A stretch of DNA of 64,000 nucleotides from Candidatus Methylomirabilota bacterium (GCA_035709005.1 DASTFB010000071.1:1-64000), one strand, 5' to 3'. Shown: positions 7,837-16,366, counted from the stretch's first letter. Notes: generated by a model not told the origin, from the letters alone. Program-made: numbers and translations.

Positions 7837-9510
7837 TCAGGCCGGACGCCGGCGGTGCCAGAGCCGCCAGACGCCGTAGACGGCACCCAGCACGGCCAGC
7901 ACCATCAGCGGGCCGGTGAAGATCATGAAGAGCGTTTGCTTGCGCACCGTTTCCGCCGAGCGGAGCCGTTCGGCCTCGTCGCGGATCGAGGCGAGGTGGC
8001 CCAGCACGTCGGCGTAGCCGTACCACCACGCGTAGTCCGGGCTCATGTGGAAGGCGCCCTTGTAGCTCTTGAGCGCCGAGAAGAAGAACATGTCGAAGTA
8101 GTCGCGCTCGATGGGCGTGACGTCGTAGTAGAGGCTGGCCGGCGAGTGGAAGGCCAGCCCGCCTGGCAGCTCGACGGCAGTGAAGCGCGGTCCGGACAGG
8201 AGCCCGGCCGACACCTGGGCGTGACTGGGCCGGATGAGGCCGTCGCGATAGAGCCCGCTCAGGATGTCGCGGGCCTCGACGACGAGGGCGTCACCGGCCA
8301 GCTTGTGGGCGTCCGCCGACTCCAGATACCCACGGGCCTTGTCCTCGGAGTGGCAGGTGAGGCACACCTTGATCATCTCGTTCCGCTTGGCCAAATTCTC
8401 GGGTTCGATCGTGATGTCCTTGAGCTCCCCCAGGGCCGCCTGCGTCCCCATGCCCCAGATGATCTTCCGCGTCATGTTGTGGCTGACCGTGCGAGTCCCG
8501 TCGTCGCCGACGTAGAGCATGTGGCAGTAGGCGCAGGTCGGCGCGTCCCAGCGGGCCTGCGTCATCGAGGTGTTCCAGTTCCAGTCCTTGCCGCGGGCCA
8601 CGTAGATCGACCCGTGCTTCGACGACATGTAGGCCTCGTAGTTCGGGTGGTCGGGGCCCATGTGACAGGTGTAGCAGGCCTCCGGCTTGCGGGCTTCTTC
8701 CAGGTGGAAGGCGTGCCGGGTGTGGCAGGCGATACAGCCGTTGCGGATGGTCAGGCTCGAGGTGTCGACGTACTTCTTCTCCTCCTCGCTCCAGTACTTG
8801 GCGTCGGTGGCGCCGGCCTGAGCGTGGCAGGGATCGCACCCCATCTCCATGACCTTACGCGGCATGTGCTTGTAGTGCGGCACGCCGATGTTGCGTTCCC
8901 AGTTGATGCCCAGGTCGCCGGGCCCCGGCCCGTAGGAGTGGCCGGCGTCGAGCACGTGCTCCTTGTAGATCTGCTGGTGACAGGCCCCGCACGTCGTCTC
9001 CGGCACCCGGCCTTTGGTCGCCATGATCTCGTCGTGGTCGGTGCCGTGGCAGCCGGCGCAGGTCATCTGCGCCTGCGGGAACGTCACGCGGCGATTCTGC
9101 ACGCCAGGGCGTCCCATCGCGCTCGTCTCGAACTGCCGGACGATCTCCGGGTTGGTCTTGCGATGGCATTCGGCGCAGGTCTTCTGGTCCAGGACGCCGC
9201 GCGGGACGTCCGCGCGGATCTTGGCCGGCGGCGGCGGCACGGCCTGCAGGTACGCGTGAATGTCGCGCACCTCGGCGTCGCTGACCACCTGGGCGGGAAA
9301 GGGCGGCATGATCCCCCGCGGCTTCCGGACCTGCTGGATGAAGACGTCGACGCTGAGTTTGCTATTGGCCAGGGTGGGACCGACTCCTCCGCGTCCGCTG
9401 GCGCCGTGGCAGCCGAGGCAGCCCCGGCGGATATAAAGATCGGCTCCGGGCTCGGCTGGAGTCTGGGCGAGCGCAGCAGCCGGCCACGCAGCCACCCAGA
9501 CGACGAACAC
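7837..9510 (-). CDS. Nine-heme, membrane-anchored HAO-family cytochrome c
   Basis: This 557-residue protein has nine CxxCH motifs. The first (CLGCH) lies in a small cytochrome c domain with a likely Met ligand (IMPPFP). The other eight (CAECH, CAGCH, CGACH, CDPCH, CIACH, CYTCH, CAYCH, CLTCH) and the motif MGPDHPNYEAYMSSKHG match the octaheme hydroxylamine oxidoreductase family. A C-terminal helix (TLFMIFTGPLMVLAVLGAV) anchors it. The N-terminus is a signal peptide ending near ALAQ; the GTG at 9510 gives a short one, and in-frame codons upstream (RRRLLRVFL) suggest that the true start may be a CTG farther up. HAO-family enzymes oxidise hydroxylamine or reduce nitrite or hydroxylamine. Direction here depends on whether the P460 cross-link tyrosine is present; DYAWWYGY is a candidate region that needs alignment. 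Confidence 0.85.
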   Translation of the reverse strand: MFVVWVAAWPAAALAQTPAEPGADLYIRRGCLGCHGASGRGGVGPTLANSKLSVDVFIQQVRKPRGIMPPFPAQVVSDAEVRDIHAYLQAVPPPPAKIRADVPRGVLDQKTCAECHRKTNPEIVRQFETSAMGRPGVQNRRVTFPQAQMTCAGCHGTDHDEIMATKGRVPETTCGACHQQIYKEHVLDAGHSYGPGPGDLGINWERNIGVPHYKHMPRKVMEMGCDPCHAQAGATDAKYWSEEEKKYVDTSSLTIRNGCIACHTRHAFHLEEARKPEACYTCHMGPDHPNYEAYMSSKHGSIYVARGKDWNWNTSMTQARWDAPTCAYCHMLYVGDDGTRTVSHNMTRKIIWGMGTQAALGELKDITIEPENLAKRNEMIKVCLTCHSEDKARGYLESADAHKLAGDALVVEARDILSGLYRDGLIRPSHAQVSAGLLSGPRFTAVELPGGLAFHSPASLYYDVTPIERDYFDMFFFSALKSYKGAFHMSPDYAWWYGYADVLGHLASIRDEAERLRSAETVRKQTLFMIFTGPLMVLAVLGAVYGVWRLWHRRRPA

Positions 9511-9604
9511 AAGGAAGACCCTCAGCAGTCTCCTCCGGCGCTGCTTTGAGCCACCTTATCGCACGGGCGGGGGTTTGTCGGCAAGCCCGTTGGGACGGGA
9601 CGCT

Positions 9605-10003
9605 CTACTGGCGATGGTTGCCGCGTCCGAGCACGCTCTCCACGGTGGCGATCAGCTGGGAGATGGAGAACGGCTTGGCCAGATAGGCGGCGGCTCCCGC
9701 AGCGAGGGCGTCGCGGCGGCCGGCCTTCGACGCGTAGCCGGTGACGACGATGGCCGGCACAGACAGCCGGCTGTCACGGGCTGCCCGGACCAGATCCAGA
9801 CCGTCGCCGTCGGGCAGCCGGACATCGGCGACCACCAGTCCCACCGACGCCGCCTCCAGCGCCGCCAGCCCGGCCGCGCGGGTCCCCGCCGTGATGACGG
9901 CATAGCCGATGCGGTGCAGAATCCGCTCGTAGGTGCCGAGCAGGTCCGCTTCGTCGTCGACGACGAGAACGGCGGGCGCCGTGGCCGGGTTGTCGGCGGT
10001 CAC
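9605..10003 (-). CDS. Single-domain response regulator
   Basis: A stand-alone receiver domain of 132 residues with the acidic pocket (VVDDEAD), the phosphoacceptor aspartate in VVADVRLPDGDG, the Thr in VVTGY and the Lys in YLAKPF. It has no output domain. Its start overlaps the stop of the kinase-like gene (ATGA), so the pair is coupled. No histidine kinase is visible nearby. Confidence 0.9.
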   Translation of the reverse strand: MTADNPATAPAVLVVDDEADLLGTYERILHRIGYAVITAGTRAAGLAALEAASVGLVVADVRLPDGDGLDLVRAARDSRLSVPAIVVTGYASKAGRRDALAAGAAAYLAKPFSISQLIATVESVLGRGNHRQ

Positions 10004-11124
10004 AGCTTCGGCCGGGAGGCGGCGCGATCCAGGCGCCGAGCCAGCGCGACGACCTCGGCCACGGCGGTCCAGACCGCCTGCTCATCGGTGTGTAGCGTCA
10101 GCTCGGCCTCGGGCGTCGGCTCGTAGACCAGGACGACCTCGGGGGCCGTCCGGACCCGGCCCTGCGCGTGCCGGCTCGACGCGGACAGCGCTGGACACCA
10201 GCGCGCCACCCGCTCGCGCGCCATGCAGACGTCCGGGGGACAGAGCAACTGGATTTCCGCGAAGTGATGGATCAACTCCCGGGCGAGCCGGCGCCACTCG
10301 CGACGCGGGGCCGTGGCGTCGATGATGACGGGGATGCCGCGGTCGGTGAGGAGCCTGGCGGCCAGGGCCAGCGCGCGGTGGACGATATCTTCCTCCCACG
10401 GCAGGCCGGTGCGATCGCCCAGCAGGACCTCATGGACCGACACCGGTTCCAGGACGGCGACGGGAACGTCCAGCGCCGACACCCTTTCGGCCGCGGCGGA
10501 GGCCAGCGTCGTCTTGCCGCTGCCGGGCAGCCCTGTGATCCAGATCGCCCACGCCGCCTGGGAATAGCGGCGGCGCGCGGTGATCTCGGGCCCGGTGAGG
10601 TTGAGCACGACGGGGACGATCCTGCCGACGGCCGTCGCCACGTCGTCCCGGGCGGTATCGACTACCACCTCGGGGTGGAACGTCGGCTCGTAGGGGACGT
10701 CGACGGTGGTCCCGGTGCTTCCGGGTCGTCCTGCGGCTGGGTGGATGTGAGGGGGCACGGCGGCGACCACGGGTCGAGTGCCACGGGCGCGACACACGTC
10801 CACCGGGCAGCGCAGCTGCACCTCGGCGAAGTACGGGATGGTCGCCCGGGCCAGGTCCCGCCACGCCCGCCGGTGGGCCGTGGCATCGATGATGACGCCG
10901 ACACCGGCATTCGTCAGCACCGTGGCCATATACACGAGCGCCCGGTGGACGAGGTCGCGTTCCAGGTCGGTATGAGCCGGGGCCGGCGTCAGGATGGTCT
11001 GGACCTCGTCCAGCTCGAGCACCGCCACCGGGCGGCTCCGGGTGGCCAGATGGGCCGCCAGGGCTCGGGCCACGACCGACTTGCCGCTGCCCGGCACGCC
11101 GGTGATCCAGATCGCCCAGCTCAC
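10000..11124 (-). CDS. Tandem APS-kinase-like P-loop protein
   Basis: This 374-residue protein is an internal duplication. Each half starts with WAIWITGxPGSGK (Walker A at residues 9-16 and 198-205) and continues with closely matching blocks such as DLVHRAL/DIVHRAL, VIIDATA, W(R)RLAR and FAE(V/I)QL.CP.DVC. The motifs resemble adenylylsulfate kinase (CysC) and related zeta-toxin-like kinases. A normal CysC is one domain of about 200 residues, so the fused pair is unusual. Coupling to a receiver-only regulator suggests signalling or nucleotide-derivative metabolism rather than sulfate assimilation; no sulfate genes are adjacent. Exact substrate is unknown. Confidence 0.75.
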   Translation of the reverse strand: MSWAIWITGVPGSGKSVVARALAAHLATRSRPVAVLELDEVQTILTPAPAHTDLERDLVHRALVYMATVLTNAGVGVIIDATAHRRAWRDLARATIPYFAEVQLRCPVDVCRARGTRPVVAAVPPHIHPAAGRPGSTGTTVDVPYEPTFHPEVVVDTARDDVATAVGRIVPVVLNLTGPEITARRRYSQAAWAIWITGLPGSGKTTLASAAAERVSALDVPVAVLEPVSVHEVLLGDRTGLPWEEDIVHRALALAARLLTDRGIPVIIDATAPRREWRRLARELIHHFAEIQLLCPPDVCMARERVARWCPALSASSRHAQGRVRTAPEVVLVYEPTPEAELTLHTDEQAVWTAVAEVVALARRLDRAASRPKL

Positions 11125-11228
11125 GGCCGCGTCACCCGCGGTGGGCCGGTGACGACATCAGCTGCCCGGCTTGGGAGCCGGAACCGACGACGCGGGGCAC
11201 CATCCGGCCCATGCACTCCTGAACCTCC

Positions 11229-11678
11229 TCAGCGCCCACGGACGGTGAGGACCGGACAGGATGCAGTCGCCACCACCCGTCCGGCCACGCTGCCCAGGAA
11301 GAACTTGGCGAGGGCGCCGCGACCGTGCGTGCCCATCACGATCATGTCGGCGCGCCGGCTCTTGGCGGCGCGCACGATGCGCTCCGCGGGCATGCCTTCC
11401 AGGATGAGGCCGGTGGCCCGCACCCCGGCCTGCCGGGCCTTGGCCACCAGCTTGGTCATCTCCTTGTCGGCGTAGGCGCGCTGACGCCGTGTCACGTCGT
11501 CCAGCACCTGGGGCGAGACATAGCCGTCGCCGATCATCGGCACGAACGGCACCATGACGTGAAGGATCGTCAGTTGCCCCCGGGCGCTCTTGGCCAGCGC
11601 AACCGCCCGCTCGAAAGCCGCTCGCGAAGCGCGCGAAAAATCCGAAGGGTGCAGGATACGGCGGATCGGCTTCACCAT
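11229..11678 (-). CDS. Universal stress protein (UspA family)
   Basis: A 149-residue single Usp domain: N-terminal strand RRILHPSDFS, and the ATP-binding signature GTHGRG followed by GSVAGRVV near residues 118-135. It lies 24 bases after birA on the same strand, so it probably belongs to the usp-usp-birA transcript that begins at the sigma-54 promoter near 13520. Usp proteins bind ATP and protect against starvation, respiratory arrest or oxidative stress; the specific role is unknown. Confidence 0.92.
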   Translation of the reverse strand: MVKPIRRILHPSDFSRASRAAFERAVALAKSARGQLTILHVMVPFVPMIGDGYVSPQVLDDVTRRQRAYADKEMTKLVAKARQAGVRATGLILEGMPAERIVRAAKSRRADMIVMGTHGRGALAKFFLGSVAGRVVATASCPVLTVRGR

Positions 11679-11702
11679 GGCTCCTCCTGTGGCGAGTGCG
11701 GG

Positions 11703-12524
11703 TCAATCACTGATGTGGACCTCTTCGCCCGTCAGGGCGTGTTGGTGGCCCATGGTGTCCTCGATCCACAGCCGGCCGTGATCGTCGATACCGAGCACCC
11801 GGCCTTCCCAGGCGGCCTCGGGGCCCTGGACCTGGACGCGCCGACCGCCGAGTATCTCGCGGCGCCGCCACGCGGTCAGGATGGCCTCGGACCCCTGCTC
11901 GTCCCACTCGGATACCCAGCGCTCGAGGGCATTGAGATAGGCCGCGGCGAAGGCATTACGGTCGATCGCATGCCCCGTGGCCGCGGCCAGGGTGGTGGCG
12001 GAGTCGCCCGCCGGGCCCAGCGCGGCGCGCAGGACGGACAGCTCGACGTTGAGGTTGACGCCGACGCCGAAGATCACGTACTCGACCGCGTCGCGGTCCG
12101 TCACGCATTCCAGCAGGGTCGCGCCCACCTTCTTGTCGGCGATGAGCACGTCGTTGGGCCACTTGATACTGGGAGTGGCGCCGAACTGCTTGATGGCGTC
12201 GTAGAGGGCCAGGCCGGCGATGAGGGAGTAAGCGCCGAGGTCGCCCGCCCTCAGCTCCGGCCGCACCAGGACGGAGGCATAGAGGTTCACCCCGCTCGGC
12301 GAGAACCACACGTTCCCGTGGCGGCCCCGACCGGCCGTCTGGCCTTCCGCCAGCACCACCGTACCGGCGCACGCCCCGCCCTGGGCCAGGTTCCTGAGCC
12401 TGGCGTTGGTGGAGTCGACTTCCCCGAACAGATAGATGTGGCGCCCCACGGTCGTCGTGGTGCGGCTTCGCCGGATGTCGGCGATGCTGAGCCGGTCGGC
12501 GGCGAGGGCAACGGCCCGGCTCAC
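11703..12524 (-). CDS. birA: Biotin--[acetyl-CoA-carboxylase] ligase without HTH domain
   Basis: The 273-residue enzyme attaches biotin to biotin carboxyl carrier protein. It shows the biotinyl-AMP signature GRGRHG near residue 67, KWPNDVL near residue 123, and the C-terminal small domain (GRVLGIDDHGRLWIED). The N-terminal DNA-binding domain of bifunctional BirA is absent, so it is a group I (catalytic only) ligase. It overlaps the upstream usp by four bases. A biotin ligase inside a stress-protein cluster is unexpected. Confidence 0.93.
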   Translation of the reverse strand: MSRAVALAADRLSIADIRRSRTTTTVGRHIYLFGEVDSTNARLRNLAQGGACAGTVVLAEGQTAGRGRHGNVWFSPSGVNLYASVLVRPELRAGDLGAYSLIAGLALYDAIKQFGATPSIKWPNDVLIADKKVGATLLECVTDRDAVEYVIFGVGVNLNVELSVLRAALGPAGDSATTLAAATGHAIDRNAFAAAYLNALERWVSEWDEQGSEAILTAWRRREILGGRRVQVQGPEAAWEGRVLGIDDHGRLWIEDTMGHQHALTGEEVHISD

Positions 12525-12997
12525 CGATTCGCCTCCTGCGCCGCCTGTGAGCGCACCTGGCTCTCCGTGAGCCGCATGAGGAAGACGGGGATCTGGGCGT
12601 GCCGGAGCACCGACTCGGCCACCGACCCGAAGAGCAGCCGACCCAGTCCGCTGCGCCCATGAGTGGTCATCGCGATGAGGTCCGCGTCCACGGCCTGGGC
12701 GCAGGCGACGATCTCGGTGACGGGATTGCCGTGGCGCACCTCCAGGCGGGTGCGAACGCCCTTGGCGGCGAGGTCGCCCACGATGGGCTTCAGGTACGCC
12801 CGGGCCTCCGCCAGGCGCCCCTCGACGTCCTCGATCTCGACGTAGCGCGAGCTCTCGATCACCTGCGGGGGAACGGGCTCGACGACCCGGAGAAGGACCA
12901 CTTCCATGTCCAGCGGCCCGGCGATCCGGGTGATGAACGGCAGGATCGCCGCCGACAGGTCGGAGCCGTCGAGCGGTACCAGCGCGCGCTTATACAT
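12521..12997 (-). CDS. Universal stress protein (UspA family)
   Basis: A 158-residue Usp domain: RALVPLDGSDLS at the N-terminus, and TTHGRSGLGRLLFGSVAESVL as the nucleotide-binding loop. It overlaps the upstream usp by 8 bases and birA by 4 bases, so all three are translationally linked. It is closely similar in layout to its upstream neighbour and may form a hetero-oligomer with it (inference). Confidence 0.93.
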   Translation of the reverse strand: MYKRALVPLDGSDLSAAILPFITRIAGPLDMEVVLLRVVEPVPPQVIESSRYVEIEDVEGRLAEARAYLKPIVGDLAAKGVRTRLEVRHGNPVTEIVACAQAVDADLIAMTTHGRSGLGRLLFGSVAESVLRHAQIPVFLMRLTESQVRSQAAQEANR

Positions 12998-13475
12998 GGC
13001 TCACCTCCCTCATGGCGGCATCGCTAGCCGGCATGTGCAGGGGGGCGGCGGCGTCGCGGATCAGCAGGATCGGCGTACGGGTGCCCCGCAACACCGCTTC
13101 GGCCACCGACCCGAAGACCAGCCGCCTGAGACCGCTGCGGCCGTGGGTGGTCATGACGATCATGTCGGCCTTGGCGACCTGGGCGGTCTCGATGATGAAC
13201 GATGCGGCCGGCCCGTAGCACACCGACGTCTTCACCTCGGCGACGCCCGATCCGGCCAGGCGCGCGCGCACGGCATCGAGATACTCCTCGGCCTCGCGCA
13301 CCACCTGCACCTGGGCCTCGATCGGGTCGCCGCCCAGGAACGCGAGAGCCTCGGCTGCGCGCAGGAGCAGTAGGGTCGAGTTCGGCGTGCCCGCCAGCAA
13401 GTCGACCGCGACGGGCAGGGCTGACTCGGCGAGCGAGGAGCCATCCAGTGGAACCAGGATTCGTTCGGGCTTCAT
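12990..13475 (-). CDS. Universal stress protein (UspA family), first gene of a sigma-54-type transcript
   Basis: A 161-residue Usp domain (ERILVPLDGSSLAESAL; TTHGRSGLRRLVFGSVAEAVL). I chose the ATG at 13475 because GGAGG precedes it directly and because the longer in-frame start at 13538 lies upstream of a strong sigma-54 promoter match (13516-13531), which would place that start outside the transcript. Regulation by the adjacent NtrC-type activator is therefore likely. Confidence 0.92.
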   Translation of the reverse strand: MKPERILVPLDGSSLAESALPVAVDLLAGTPNSTLLLLRAAEALAFLGGDPIEAQVQVVREAEEYLDAVRARLAGSGVAEVKTSVCYGPAASFIIETAQVAKADMIVMTTHGRSGLRRLVFGSVAEAVLRGTRTPILLIRDAAAPLHMPASDAAMREVSHV

Positions 13476-13515
13476 GCCACCTCCCCGGTGCACGTCGGCA
13501 CCTGCTGCCTGGATG

Positions 13516-13531
13516 AGCAACGGGGCTGCCA
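13516..13531 (-). promoter_or_regulatory. Sigma-54 (-24/-12) promoter for the usp-usp-birA cluster
   Basis: On the minus strand the sequence is TGGCAGCCCCGTTGCT, which matches TGGCA, six bases, TTGCW with exact spacing. The predicted start of transcription is near 13505, about 30 bases before the usp ATG at 13475, leaving room for its GGAGG. The gene just upstream encodes a sigma-54 activator. Confidence 0.7.
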
Positions 13532-13656
13532 TCGCCAAAGGGTCGTAAATTCACGATGTTCGCATTTATCGTCGACGGGCCGACTGGGGTGGTCACGTCC
13601 CTGTGGGGCGGCCGCGCCCCGCGCCCTGGGCGCGGTGGCGCTCGAAGATGGGCGGG

Positions 13657-15057
13657 CTAGCGGATGCCGTGCTTGCTGGCGAGGCGGTGAAAGGTCTTGC
13701 GATCGATGCCGGCCGCCTTGGCGGCCGACGAGACGTTGCCGCCATGACGGTCCAGGAGGTCGCGCAGGTAGGCGCCTTCCAGCGTGTGCAGCCATTCCTC
13801 CCGCGCCTCCTGCAGCGTACGGCCGGTCGCGGCGCCGGGGGCGACCGCTGGCATGGCTGAGGGCATCGGCATGCCCGCCTCGACGTGGCCGCTCTCCAGC
13901 ACGTAGCCGGGCAAGTCGCGACGGCGGACGATGGGCTCGTCGGCCAGCGCGCACGCGCGCTCGATGACGTTCTGCAGCTCGCGCACGTTACCGGGCCACG
14001 CGTAGGTCTCCAGCGCCGCCTGGGCGTCATCGGCCATGCCGGTGACACGCCCCTGACCGTAGCGCTTGAGGAAGGCGTGAGCCAGCAGGCGGATGTCGCC
14101 AGCCCGCTGGCGGAGGGGCGGCAGCTCGATGGCGATCACATTGACGCGGTAGTAGAGCTCCTCCCGGAACTGGCCGGCGGCCACGGCCTCCCGGAGATTG
14201 CGGTTGGTGGCTGAGACCACGCGCACGTCGACGTCGATCTGGGCGGTGCCGCCCACCCGCCGGATCTGGCGCTCCTGGACGGCCCGCAGGAGCTTGGACT
14301 GGAGCGGCAGCGGCAGGTCGCCGATCTCGTCCAGGAAGAGCGTGCCCCGGCTGGCAGTCTCCATGAGCCCCGGCTTGCTGCGGATGGCCCCGGTGAAGGC
14401 GCCCTTCTCGTGGCCGAACAACTCCGACTCCAGCAAGTTCTCGGGCAGCGAAGCGCAATCGACGGGGACGAAGGCCTGCGCCGCGCGCGGGCTGTTGGCG
14501 TGGATGGCCCGGGCGATCAGCTCCTTGCCGGTTCCCGACTCGCCGAGGATCAGGATGTTAGCCTCGGAGCGGGCCGCCTTCTTCACGAGCTCGAAGACCT
14601 GGGCCATGGCCGGGCTGCGGCCGATGATGTTCTCCAGCCCGAACGCCTCCTGGAGCTGCTCACGCAGGTTGCGATTCTCCACCTGCAGCCGCCGCTGCCG
14701 CAGGGCCCGCTCCACGGAGACCTGGAGCTGATCGACCGAGAAGTTCTTCGGCAGGTAATCGAAGGCGCCTTCCTTGATGGCCGCCACCGCGGACTCGATG
14801 GTAGCGAACGCCGTGATCACGATGACCGGGAGGGTCGAGTCGATCTCCCGAGCGCGGCGGAGGAGGTCCATGCCGTCCATGCCAGGCATCTTGAGGTCGG
14901 TCAACAGCAGATCGGGCCGCTCGGATTCCAGGAGCCCGACCGCCCGCTTGGTATCGGTCGCGGAGAGGCACCGGTAACCGGCGCGCCGCAGGATGCGCGT
15001 GCAGTTCTCGACCATGTCGGGTTCGTCATCGACGATCAGAACACGCTCGCCGTTCAT
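13657..15057 (-). CDS. NtrC-family sigma-54-dependent response regulator
   Basis: This 466-residue protein has a receiver domain (residues 1-120, phosphoacceptor D54 in LLTDLKMPG), an AAA+ domain (about 145-385: Walker A GESGTGKE, GAFTGA loop for sigma-54 contact, Walker B TLFLDEIGDL) and a Fis-type helix-turn-helix at the C-terminus (NVSSAAKAAGIDRKTFHRL). The usual Lys-Pro of the receiver reads K104-N105, a mild oddity. No partner histidine kinase is next to it. It is flanked by two sigma-54 promoter matches, each facing away toward usp genes, so those are its most likely targets. Start is the ATG at 15057; longer frames upstream are non-coding. Confidence 0.95.
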   Translation of the reverse strand: MNGERVLIVDDEPDMVENCTRILRRAGYRCLSATDTKRAVGLLESERPDLLLTDLKMPGMDGMDLLRRAREIDSTLPVIVITAFATIESAVAAIKEGAFDYLPKNFSVDQLQVSVERALRQRRLQVENRNLREQLQEAFGLENIIGRSPAMAQVFELVKKAARSEANILILGESGTGKELIARAIHANSPRAAQAFVPVDCASLPENLLESELFGHEKGAFTGAIRSKPGLMETASRGTLFLDEIGDLPLPLQSKLLRAVQERQIRRVGGTAQIDVDVRVVSATNRNLREAVAAGQFREELYYRVNVIAIELPPLRQRAGDIRLLAHAFLKRYGQGRVTGMADDAQAALETYAWPGNVRELQNVIERACALADEPIVRRRDLPGYVLESGHVEAGMPMPSAMPAVAPGAATGRTLQEAREEWLHTLEGAYLRDLLDRHGGNVSSAAKAAGIDRKTFHRLASKHGIR

Positions 15058-15389
15058 GCTCGATTCCCCCGGGGGCTGCTGAGCTCGGGTCCCCGATAGT
15101 GTAATCAAAACTCCGCCACGCGCTCGTTGCGATGCTGAGCAGGCTATGAGCGTCCTCCCATCGCCTCGGCGCGTGCTCGGCGTCGGGAGAGTGTCGCTTG
15201 CCGGCGGCCGTTCAGGGCGACGGCGATCCTCGGGATGTCCCGTTCGCGCCTCAGGTGAGGCGGCCCGGTCGGCTCCCGCGGCGTCCGATTGGGTCACCTG
15301 CGCCCCAGCGATCGAGAGCGACGTGTCGTGCAATGACGCGAATTCGTGGGCCTGAGGTCGTGGCACCCGGCTTGCTGACTTTCACACCC
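15058..15389. other. Intergenic region between the divergent regulator and usp genes
   Basis: These 332 bases separate the NtrC-type gene (minus) from the plus-strand usp. The only strong signal I see is the sigma-54 promoter match at 15361-15376. A less GC-rich patch near 15098-15110 could hold the promoter of the regulator. In-frame extensions of the usp upstream to an ATG at 15333 have no Usp homology or ribosome binding site. Confidence 0.5.
15361..15376 (+). promoter_or_regulatory. Sigma-54 (-24/-12) promoter match facing the plus-strand usp-sulfur cluster
   Basis: TGGCACCCGGCTTGCT matches the sigma-54 consensus at TGGCAC and TTGCT with exact six-base spacing after TGGCA. The predicted transcription start is near 15387, only about three bases before the GTG at 15390. 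Either the transcript is nearly leaderless or the start of the first gene is misjudged. Confidence 0.6.
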
Positions 15390-15827
15390 GTGCCGAAACG
15401 CATCCTCGTCCCGCTGGATCTGAGCCCCGAAGCCGAGAGCGTGCTCCCCGTGGTGGCGGACGCCGCCCGCGGCTCAGGCGCCACGGTGCGATTCGTCCAC
15501 GTCGCTCCGGTTCCCGAGAGCGTCGAGGGCGTCGACGGTCGCGTCATCGCGTTCGCCGACCAGGAGACGGCGCGCCTGGAGGCCGAGGGGACCGACTATC
15601 TGCGCACGGCGGCCCGCCTGGCCGGCATCGCCGCTGACGCCGTCGTCCGGTTCGGGGAGCCCGCCAGGGAGATCGTGCGGGAGGCGGAGACGTTCGGCGC
15701 CGATCTCATCGTCCTGGCGACGCGGCACGGCGGGCCCCTGAGCCGGCTCATCCTGGGCAGCACCTCCGAGCAGATCTGTCGCCGGACCCATGTGCCGGTC
15801 CTGGTATATCGGCCGGGGGGGCAGTGA
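15390..15827 (+). CDS. Universal stress protein (UspA family)
   Basis: A 145-residue Usp domain ([17 protein letters not shown] at the start; [19 protein letters not shown] as the nucleotide loop). The GTG at 15390 is chosen because conserved Usp sequence begins immediately after it; TTG at 15372 and ATG at 15333 are in frame but add non-homologous residues. No Shine-Dalgarno sequence is visible. It is the first gene of a plus-strand run and overlaps the next usp by four bases (GTGA). Confidence 0.85.
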   Translation: MPKRILVPLDLSPEAESVLPVVADAARGSGATVRFVHVAPVPESVEGVDGRVIAFADQETARLEAEGTDYLRTAARLAGIAADAVVRFGEPAREIVREAETFGADLIVLATRHGGPLSRLILGSTSEQICRRTHVPVLVYRPGGQ

Positions 15828-16366
15828 AACAGATCCTCTTCGCGACGGATTTTTCGCCCGGGTCGGAGCAGGCCGCTCGTACGGCGCGCGACTACGCGCG
15901 GCAGTTCGGAGGGAGGCTTCACCTGCTGCATGTCGTCTGGCCCGGCGCCGACCCGACGCCTCAGCCCCGGCTGCAGGCGCTGGCGGCGGAACTGGGAGCC
16001 GACGTGCCCGTGGTGACCGCGATCGAGTCCGGCATCCCCGTCGCCGACCGCATCGTCGACTACGCCGAGCGCCACGCGATCGACCTGATCGTCGTGGGGA
16101 CGCACGGGCGCACGGGTTTCAGCCGGGCCCTGATCGGGAGCGTGGCCGAGCGCGTGGTGCGCACCGCGTCCTGCCCGGTGCTGACCGTGCCGTCGCGCTC
16201 CCGGCGTGAACCGGCCGAGGCCCAGGCTGCGGCTGCGGAGGCCGTCAGCCCGCAGCACTGTGCCGTGTGCGCCCGGCCGTCCGAGGACCTGATCTGCGAG
16301 CCATGCCGAGCCCGCATCCGCGGCGAGGCGCTCGAGCACAAACAGCGGGAGGAGCGGGGGCGATGA
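15824..16366 (+). CDS. Universal stress protein with C-terminal zinc-ribbon-like tail
   Basis: Residues 1-125 are a Usp domain ([37 protein letters not shown]). A linker rich in alanine and glutamate leads to a C-terminal pair of CxxC knuckles (CAVC, about 15 residues, CEPC) resembling a small zinc ribbon, and a charged end. The tail is not part of ordinary UspA. It overlaps the upstream usp (GTGA) and the downstream MBL gene (ATGA). The tail may bind metal or a partner; this is inference. Confidence 0.85.
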   Translation: MKQILFATDFSPGSEQAARTARDYARQFGGRLHLLHVVWPGADPTPQPRLQALAAELGADVPVVTAIESGIPVADRIVDYAERHAIDLIVVGTHGRTGFSRALIGSVAERVVRTASCPVLTVPSRSRREPAEAQAAAAEAVSPQHCAVCARPSEDLICEPCRARIRGEALEHKQREERGR

